From the NCBI GenBank assembly GCA_026260175.1, contig JAKCWW010000698.1:41765-93258 (forward strand): 51,494 bases of DNA, given 5' to 3'. The notes beneath the pieces are model-generated. The model was not told where the DNA came from and searched no databases. It worked only from the letters and a program-made list of their open reading frames with translations. The position numbers and the translations under genes are program-made. The DNA comes from Reticulitermes lucifugus (Eukaryota; Arthropoda; Insecta; Blattodea; Rhinotermitidae). This document shows positions 43,828-51,494 of the stretch, one piece after another; the stretch's first letter is position 1, and every line of letters starts with the position of its first letter.

Positions 43828-45060
43828 ATGCGCCTTCGTTTAAAACTTGCTGCGTATTACGAAATTAAGGCCTCAGTGTTTCTGGTGGAACACGTGTTTA
43901 GTTTTAGAGGCGAATATGCAGAAGAGGTCAAACAGAAATTTGTGACAGTATATCCTGGCTGTGACGTGCCGCATTGCAACATATTGCGGAATTTTATTAA
44001 AAAGTTTATAGAGGAACTAGATCTGTTGCAGAAGCACCAAGGCCTGGCAGGCCGGAAGTTTTAGCAAAGGACAAAGTAGTGAATATGTATAATCATATCA
44101 TGAGAAGTCCTAAAAAATCTGTTCACAAATTGTCTTAGGAAATATGTGTCTAGCATGAATCAACAAGGAGAGCGCTTACAAAAATCCTGAAGTGCACACT
44201 TGCAAGGTAACATCAGTCAGTACATGAAGTATCTTGTCTGTAGAGCGTGTGCGGTACTTCGGAAAGTTTCGAGACGTCCTGACAGCTAATGGTGAAGACG
44301 TTATGGACGAGAAGTTTTTGCAGCGATGAAGCCTGGCTCATTTATCTGCCGTGTGTCGTTAACGGTTAAACCACGTGCTATTCAGGAGACACAAGTGCAT
44401 GATCAGAAGGTTGACGTAACATGCGCGATATAACGAGGAAGAAGAATTTGTCCAGTGTTCTTTGAGATCAACCAAGTCGTTATCCTGATATCATTTTGTA
44501 CCCTTTCATTGAACAAGTAAGTGGATACGAAATTGCTCAGCCCTACTTCCAACATGATATTGCTTCTTCTCTTCTTTCTTTATCGTGTCCGGACCATTCT
44601 GTCCGGTGTTGGAAAGGATTAGCCGTCTATTAATAGACGTTTCCAGGGGACGCCGTCAATGGTACTTTCCAGATGGCACGGTCACAGTATATCATTGCAC
44701 ACGTGGAGGCTCCTTCCTTGTCCCCTGCGATATTGCTAAAATTCACACTTCTCATGTACCCATGACCCTTCTGCGTGAAGTCTACGGTGACCAACTAATT
44801 TCCAGTCACGTTTGGCCACCGAAATCACCCGATTTCACTCCTCCCAATTTTTGTTTGTGGCGTGTAATGTAAAATGCTGTCTACAAAGACAGTTCTCATA
44901 GTCTCGCTATTTTTGTTTTAGAAATGTCTCCCACAGTGCACTGGTTTTCGCTAACAAGATACGAGTAGTTACGTGCCCGTTGGGGCCACGCCAACATTTA
45001 GTTCATCCACATCTAACACGACCTGTGAAGTTCGTGTGGCGACGCGTCACAAGCACAACT
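43828..45060 (+). pseudogene. Mariner-like (DUF4817/DDE) transposase pseudogene
   Basis: The N-terminal part (43828-44064) encodes YEIKASVFLVEHVFSFRGEY and KFVTVYPGCDVPHCNILRNF, the helix-turn-helix region of this transposase group. Later pieces encode CSDEAW (first catalytic D, near 44325), PRAIQETQVHDQKVDVTCAI, a CPVFFE motif, YFQHDIA (second D, near 44556) and LLREVYGDQLISSHVWPPKS followed by PDFTPPNFCLW. In the last motif the usual acidic residue before F appears as N. Several stops and frameshifts are present, and a nested insertion (44565-44737) splits it. It would be inactive. No terminal repeats were identified. Confidence 0.8.
44565..44737. mobile_element. Nested insertion with 9-bp direct repeats
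   Basis: GATATTGCT at 44556-44564 is repeated exactly at 44729-44737. Skipping 173 bases rejoins the transposase reading from QHDIA straight to KIHTSHVPM, which is what the family expects here. This shows that the 164 bp between the repeats were inserted. The left end is TC-rich (TCTTCTCTTCTTTCTT), like a SINE tail read from the other strand. The insert also has a 16-bp palindrome CGTCTATTAATAGACG. No A or B box was found, so its class is unknown. Confidence 0.7.
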
Positions 45061-45181
45061 ACTGTGAGCATGCTACCACCTGATCCGTCGCAGCTCTACA
45101 ATGTATCGCTCGTATGATGAGGGTCATTAATAACGAACTGTTTTATAGCGCAACGAAACAGTTTACAGATACATTTATTAC

Positions 45182-45227
45182 CCATTTCCGTGCCAATATC
45201 TACATTGGTTATCCATTTCCGTGCCAA
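45182..45227. repeat. 15-bp direct repeat, 31-bp period
   Basis: CCATTTCCGTGCCAA occurs at 45182-45196 and 45213-45227, with ATTGGTTAT-type sequence between. Confidence 0.8.
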
Positions 45228-45374
45228 ATCCACGTTTATTCTCAGCGGCCTGCGAGTTACGTAATAAAAATGATCGTAACTGACATTATGTATTTTAGAA
45301 TCAAGATAACATTAACTTTCAGATAACACCACAGTTTCACCATGCCTATTTACAAACACACTCATGTCTATGTA

Positions 45375-45445
45375 GTTCCGAGGTTAAGCATGCTTGGAGC
45401 TCTACCTCCACTCCCCCATATGCCTTGCTGACGTGCACGGGAACA
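45375..45445 (+). mobile_element. SINE family A, 3' fragment
   Basis: CCGAGGTTAAGCATGCTTGG, AGCTCTACCTCCACTCCCCC and a GCTGACGTGCACGGGAAC end match the 3' part of the family A copies at 46.7 and 47.7 kb (GAGGCTAAG..TGGAACTATACCTC..GACGTAGACAGGGAC). The head is absent, as in a 5'-truncated copy. Confidence 0.55.
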
Positions 45446-46614
45446 GCATGTTTTTGTCTTTACCTCTGCATTTCATGATCCTGGAACAAGCAGTTCTGAG
45501 CCCGTTCCTTCGGAGTGATTTAGCGTGCAGTGGACAGTATCAGTTACAAACTTCAGTTCAATATTTGGTGGAGGACCTTTATACAAACGTAGGCCTAATG
45601 GTGCTTGTTGGTAAGTTGGTTCTGAGTTGTTAGTCACCACCACACCACAGAGACCTCGATATAATGTGGTTTAATGTGTTCTGTGTTAGATTTAGTTTTA
45701 AAACGAGATTCCAAGTAACATTTATTGAGACACAAATGTTCAGATTCGCTCTGGTGTTTCGATGGAGTTTTATGTCTATAGGCTGGACACAGAAAGTGTT
45801 CTACTCGTGATCTCCTGTGATGTATGGTCCATGTTCAAGCGAGATACAGAAAGAGAAATTCGAGCTACAGACTTCAGCGAAGACGTGAAGTGGTCACCAC
45901 AATTACAATTGTATTGCTACTTGAATATATGGAACTTGTCTGGACCTGCCTGCACAAAGAATTGTTTACGTAAGAGATTAGAAGCTTTTCTTCTTTGTCG
46001 TATCGAACTTTTGAAATCTGACATAATAGAAGATTAAAAATGAATGTCGGGCCGTATATCATGACGTCACTAAACATTCTTTTATTGCAGTCCCATAATT
46101 CCTTTTGTTTGCAAGAAAGAGATAATATAACTTAAAAACAACAGGGGTTTTACGACGAAGTTTTATGTCGGCTGATACAAGTCACATAGCATATTTTGTG
46201 TCTGGAGTAATAACACTCTGTTCAAATTAAAACTTTGGTTGTAATAACGTAATTATATTTAGCGTCTTCTAATTATTTCTATACTAACTTTACTAAGATA
46301 TGAACTCACAGTAAGTGTCTTATAATCCGAGACTAAAGGAAATTGAATTTGAGAACGAACAGGGGCACAGCTGTGCTCCCGAAGACGTAATTAATTTCCA
46401 AATGAAGCAAATATACAGCAGGTTTCAGTTGGGATATTTATTAGCCTTCGAATAGACGTACATGGTTAAAGTTCCTTTTAATTCCCCTTTATGATTTGTA
46501 AACATGTCCAATAATCTGATCCATTTGCACGATTCAGCCTCTTAAATGATGTAGGGTAATGTGAAATCCTCATCACTTTCGAACGAAACAACTTTTAATT
46601 GCTGTTTAAATACT

Positions 46615-46780
46615 CCCACCTAACCTTTTATCCAGTGGGTAACAGAGGCTCTTCCCAGAGTTGTAAAACGGCCAGGATGTGGAGGTGATAACTCACTTCC
46701 ATCTGGAGTTGTGGTTAAGATTGCATGGAGCTATACTTCCACTGCCCCGTAAGTCTTTATGGCGTGATGTCTAATTAAGC
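46615..46780 (+). mobile_element. SINE family A, 5'-truncated
   Basis: It begins within the body (ACCTAACCTTTTATCCAGTG GGTAAC-like sequence). It continues with TAACTCACTTCCATCTGGAG, GGTTAAGATTGCATGGAGCT and ATACTTCCACTGCCCCGTAA, parallel to the copies at 31.4 and 47.7 kb. Confidence 0.65.
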
Positions 46781-47522
46781 ACAAGGTACGAAAAGCTCAC
46801 TGACTGTTCACATAGCCTATAAGTTATAATCATGAGAAGGTGGCCGAATTTGAAGCTGATATAAAGAAGTGACCTACATGCCCACAAATCAGTAAGTCAT
46901 AAGGGCATGAAAATTTGTGCTCGACATATTTTCTGAAGAAGCTTTCAGGGAAGTAGTATTTTTCGATACGATGGTGTGGACTTGCTGGTCGATCGATGGC
47001 TGTATCTCCGACGACTCACGCCGCTGGTGCCTATATCGGGGGCACGGATGTTTGTCCACACATTGCGATGCTCACAGTCATCACCCAAGTTACACTGCTC
47101 GTCTAACTACATAATTAGAAAACACATGCAGTCGCGGAGACTGTGACACTAGTCGAGCGCTTCATGCGTCAGTTTGGCGAAATTAAAAGCCATTAAGCTC
47201 CTACTGTAGATTTCTTAGGGCGGAATATAATTCATTTTGAACTACTGTAGATTGTTTTCGTTTTACTTTAAGTATTTAATTCAGTTTGGTTCCAAGTTGT
47301 GAAATACTAGGCAGTGCAGTGTACTTCTGTACAAGAAATGCTACGTTCATTTTACATATGATATAAATATCCAACGGACCGGAAAGTTTTCATAAATTCA
47401 TTTGGCGCACTTTTGTTCCTTTTAATGTTTAGATCAACGAACTTCAACTCTTAGAAAGTGAAAAGCATTTCAGTAGAGTTCGCATTCCCGAAACAGTTTC
47501 TCTTATTACAGTTACAGCACTG

Positions 47523-47790
47523 AAGCCGGCTTAGCTCAGTCGGTATAATGACTAAGCTACGGGCTAGACGTCAGGGGTTTGAATTCTGGCACGAAGGAGT
47601 GATTTTTCTCTCTCCGTAACGTCCAGACTGGCTTTGGGGCCCACCCAGCCTCTTATTCAGCGGGTACTTGGGTGTTAAAGCCGCCGGAGCTTGAAGTTAA
47701 CCACTCATCTCTATCTAACGCTGAGGCTAAGAATGGGTGGAACTATACCTCTCCTTCCTCCTCATGACGTAGACAGGGACACATTTACTT
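47523..47790 (+). mobile_element. tRNA-derived SINE, family A, most complete copy
   Basis: Head AAGCCGGCTTAGCTCAGTCG (A box) with GGGGTTTGAATTCTGGC (B box at about 47574-47590). The body is TTTTTCTCTCTCCGTAACGT, CCAGACTGGCTTTGGGGCCC and ACCCAGCCTCTTATTCAGCG. The 3' part is ACCACTCATCTCTATCTAAC, GAGGCTAAGAATGGGTGGAA and ACGTAGACAGGGACACATTT. It is used as the reference for the other copies. Flanking duplications were not found. Confidence 0.8.
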
Positions 47791-50700
47791 TATAATTACA
47801 GCATTAATATCTTTTCCAGTTACGGTTCGATATTTGTAATAGGCCCATATAATTGTTAGCACTCTCATCAATTGCAGTTTAAAATTTAAATAATCGATTA
47901 ACCTTTTATGGTTTTACTAACGGCCTTGGAAATTAACATTGTCTGCTAAAGTCCCCGTAAAGCGAGTACAGATTTTTATAACAGCAGTGACGGTTTGGTC
48001 TTCATATTTTCATTTCAATTTCAAATTACAAATTTATGGGTGTAGATTATCTTTTCAATGCCCCTTTTCAGCATGCAACAATGGAAATTTTGCACTTGCG
48101 TATTTTCTACAGTGTGGTAAATCTTGTATAATCGTGGATTTGGTGCAATAACGCTGTCTGTTGGATACAATAAAATCAATGTTTTGCAAGATAAAATATA
48201 TTTGTTGTCTACCAGTTTTCATGATGCCAGATATGTGTAATTAAGAAGGATATAAACGAATTTTAAAACATTTCGGGGTTTATGGGTCGATGCAAAACAC
48301 ACGGGATAAGAGGGAAATGAACAGAGCAGCAGCTGACATATAAATGTGTGACATTTGCGCTGATTGCGGTAGTTGAAAAGGGCTCAGGACAATATTCCTG
48401 TTTACATGCTTTATAATTTTATAAAAGTCAACAATTTTGCACTTTCAGTATTGTGCAGTTTTTCTAATTATAGCACATTTTTCGAAGGTGGCTTTATGAT
48501 TTCCCATGCGGATATAATAACGCCGTTTCTCACTTTGCAACATTATATGTTTTTACTAACATTTGAAACGAAATTAATGTTTTGTAATTACAGTCATAGA
48601 ACTTGCTAAATGTAAAGAATTCAAATATACATTAAGATCTGTAAAAGTATACTGTGTAACTTTAAAATTACTTTCCAAAATAGTAGTGACATCATTGTGT
48701 CCGTCGACCCCATATATTTGTTGGTACTTTCATAATTGCAGTTTCAAATTTAATTAATTAATTAATCAATCAACTTGTTATGTTTTACGTAACTCTGTCA
48801 GCAGGTCGCATTATGCACCATCGCAAGCTATCATTATTATTGAATACTGGATTGGTACGGATCTAGAAGGAAGCTGTAATGTACTGATTTCAGGTAACGT
48901 CCCGTAGTTTGCATCAGGAACTCGATAGAGCCACGAAGACGTCTGTCAGGTTGGTCTGTGTTCCGACCGAAATTTGAACTGCACCCCTTCCGAATACGTC
49001 ACAAGATATACTGCTTCAGCCTGCTTTAAAACTGTACATTATTAATGGAAAATTATGTCTTCACTTACAAGGGAGGGCCTGAAACAAGACAATTGTCGAC
49101 TTTGAAATTATGTCAGCCATTGAAGGACGTTTGTTTCTTAGGCTGCAGTAGGGTTGTGAGAGAGACAGTGAAAAAGACGCACACTAGTAAGGAAATGAGA
49201 AAGAGACCCTCTCTGAAATTCTATAGAGAAATATTTGAACGTACGCTTTTATGCACATCTGATTCTTAACAGAAGAGCAAATGAAAAGAATGGAGACGGT
49301 AGAAATGTCTCTCCTGAGACAGGTTGCACGATACAAGATGGCGGACTGTAATTGTACTGAGGATAGTAGAGAAGTATAATGAATAAAGATGTGAATGTAG
49401 ACATGAACTTCTAAAATGTTTGGAAGAATGAAACTGGATGTAGAATATGTTCTACGTCACTTTAAACTGAGAGGCAGAATATATCAGGAAAACTGGACGT
49501 AAATACGGAACGGTTTTAATTCGCTCAACCGAAGGAGGCCAAGAGTTGAATTCATGCTCTTGAGGGCGGTAATAATCTGTCGTTTTTCCGTGGTCTTCTT
49601 GGGACTTTTTGCAGGTAAAGGAAAATTCAAGTGAAATAGTAAACTGTGGTGAAAAGAAAATGCTAATATCTGTTTCGAGTTTATGTAGTAGCATTCGATA
49701 TCCGCAAAAAATAACCAAATACCGCAAACCAACTTCCATTTTGATTTGACCACTGTTTCAGAAAACATTATAAACCCTAATAATCGACCCGAAAGGGTCT
49801 CCTGAAATGTATCAGAATGTAGGGAAAGTTTATTCCACACGCAGGTACAAGGTGTAAGGGGTCCTTTTTCGAAGTATATTCTTGTTCATCTTTCTTTATT
49901 TCTTCAAGTTCTTTTTCATTTTTTCCAGCTTTGGGATATCGCCTGTGGACTGACGCTTTAGGGATGCCCTCCGGTGTCTGAAACTAAATCTTGGAACGAT
50001 TCTTCAGGAATTTACGTAGTAGTGAGGGCTAAATATTGTTTGAGGGGTTGTTACGTGGCTGATCCATATATGCTGCCTATCTGATAACTGCTTTGTAGTT
50101 ACTATTGACTTACATGGTAGACTTGATTGCATTACGTATTTGCTGTTGTATTAATTACGTCACGACCCGAAGTAAAGTGGGAAAAGGAAGTGGATAGGGT
50201 TACGAAGCAGAGGAATTTAACATCTGATGACGCAATAACCGGCAACTATGGCGACTGAAAACCAGTAACTGGTAGTCCTCTGGAAAACTGATTGATTGAT
50301 TGATAGATTGGTAGATAGATTAATTATGTTATTTGTGTTTCCTATAAAAGGATCTTGCAAGTAAGGACCGGGGGCGCTAATGCTTGGCGCCGATGGGATC
50401 ATATTGCTGTAACTCCTAAATTCTGTAATTTGTACTGAATACGGACTTTTGGTTGAATTTGAATGCTATACTATAAGTGCGATTATAGGCGCGTTCGCAA
50501 AATTTCCAAAAGCGAGTATTATCATCGTCATGTCTGTCTTTCTATCTGTTTGTTCGTCCGTCCACGGAACACCTCGGCTCGCATTTGAAGGATTTTCATG
50601 AAATTTGATATTTGAGTATTCTTCGGAAATCTGTCAATAAAATTCAAGCTTGATTAAAATCTGACAAGAATAATGGGTACTTTACATGAAGATCTATGTA

Positions 50701-51435
50701 CATTTATGATAGTATCTGGCTGAATTCTTCTTAGAATGGGAAATATTTTAGAATATCAAACACACGTTTTATGTTCAATAACATTTTTTATTTCGAAAAT
50801 CGTGCCGTGTATGAGATATTGTGGAAAAATATGTACAGCCGGACAGGCCACAGGTGACAATATAATATGGCGCATGCGCTATGCATGCTGGATAACTAAG
50901 CCTGCAGACACGCACTCGGAATATTTAATACTTACTGCTTTCCACGACAACAATGGTTAGGCGAAGGCGCCTCACTGTTGCGTTATACATTCATTGCCTC
51001 TCTTGTTATTAATGATGTTTTGACTCATGTAGGATTTTAATTGGGGTTACTGTTGGCAATTTTGTTTCTAAGCTGAGGACTGTATGCTGTGATTTTGTAA
51101 TTTATTGATATGAGCCTCTGCAGCTTAGCACCAGGCGAGGGGACGCGTAAGTATGGAACGGAGGAGGGATTTGTACATATAATTAATGCCAAAATAATGT
51201 CAGTGACGAAGGATTTATTATTTAAGACTTAAAGTTTATCTTCACTTCTTGTTCCACAGAGAATACAGTGTGTTTCTTTTAGAGGTACTGATTGGTTTAT
51301 ATTGTACAGGTAAATACTATTTTGTTTCTTAGAATCACATAGAATATATAAATGAACTAGGTGGGAAAAATTCAGGGTTTTTTAATGTTAAACCTGGCGG
51401 TTCATATGCTAACCACTGAACTTTAAACGGTTATA
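47791..51435. other. Gene-free stretch with simple repeats
   Basis: No supported gene. (TTAA)n lies at about 48752-48768 and a GATT/GATA microsatellite at 50289-50320. ORFs at 48373-48609, 49045-49269 and 49452-49840 have no recognised domain. Confidence 0.5.
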
Positions 51436-51494
51436 CAGGTAGCTCTCGATTTACGCCGGGGATGCGTTCCTGGACGAACCGGCGTAATCGGAAT
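51436..51494 (+). mobile_element. Probable pogo/Tigger-like transposon end
   Basis: After TA (51434-51435) comes CAGGTAGCTCTCGATTTACG then CCGGGGATGCGTTCCTGGAC. It includes an inner inverted pair TTACGCCGG (51451-51459) / CCGGCGTAA (51479-51487). CAGGTAGTCC-CGA-TTACG is the usual terminal form of Tigger-type DNA transposons in animals. The window ends before the rest can be seen. Confidence 0.5.

Noticed and set aside
10636-50612. Recurrent ATTTT.ATGAAA..T word near 10.64, 39.76 and 50.59 kb
   Set aside because: The shared word is short and AT-rich and the flanks do not align, so I could not separate it from chance.
1-51494. CRISPR arrays, bacterial operons, riboswitches
   Set aside because: No regularly spaced repeats with unique spacers and no bacterial gene organisation; the simple repeats are eukaryotic microsatellites.

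Overview
This 51.5 kb window looks like animal nuclear DNA, most likely from an insect. It is AT-rich, contains no bacterial-type gene layout, and is full of decayed transposable elements and microsatellites. The particular mix (several tRNA-derived SINE families, LINE fragments encoding the GHVARMGEKRN / LAxDRDxW tail, mariner relics, a hAT MITE) suggests a large-genome insect such as a cockroach or termite. That last step is inference from memory of similar repeats and was not checked by any search. I found no intact host gene, no confident exon and no RNA gene. Nearly all open reading frames longer than 60 codons fall in microsatellites or SINEs, cross the assembly gap, or have the length expected by chance.

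Layout. 1-90: edge of a 50-bp tandem array. 1.5-5.1 kb: three SINE copies, a LINE tail relic and two microsatellites. 7.3-9.5 kb: two copies of a small repeat with inverted arms, one carrying a well-formed hammerhead-ribozyme-like motif. 10-14 kb: SINE-like fragments and degenerate hammerhead-like cores. 17.4-17.8 kb: a 397-bp hAT-type MITE with an 8-bp target duplication. 21.3-21.7 kb: relic of a LINE ORF2 C-terminus. 26.0-26.7 kb: a tract with strong T over A skew. 27.2 kb: a repeat related to the 9.3 kb element. 28.36-28.92 kb: an internally deleted mariner-family element. 30-36 kb: a dense cluster of SINEs, hammerhead-like repeats, a 126-bp near-perfect palindrome, a LINE reverse-transcriptase relic and a SINE split by 165 Ns. 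40.1-40.45 kb: the clearest inverted-arm element. 42.8-47.8 kb: SINEs and a mariner-like transposase pseudogene interrupted by a 164-bp insertion with 9-bp direct repeats. 51.44 kb to the end: start of a probable pogo/Tigger-like terminal repeat.

The most interesting signal is a dispersed repeat family. Four loci (7.4, 9.1-9.5, 32.4 and 40.1-40.45 kb) share two inverted arms, usually with an ACCAACAAATGCAC-like core, plus one outside flag, ATGCACGGTG. Where the arms are long enough they point at a hammerhead-like core (CUGANGA, one extra U, stem II, GAAA, palindromic stem III). A fifth locus (33.9 kb) has the core and one arm. Hammerhead ribozymes are known in Penelope-like retroelements and in small non-autonomous retrozymes. 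The inverted-arm arrangement here is consistent with such an element, but this needs a covariance-model search and a cleavage assay.
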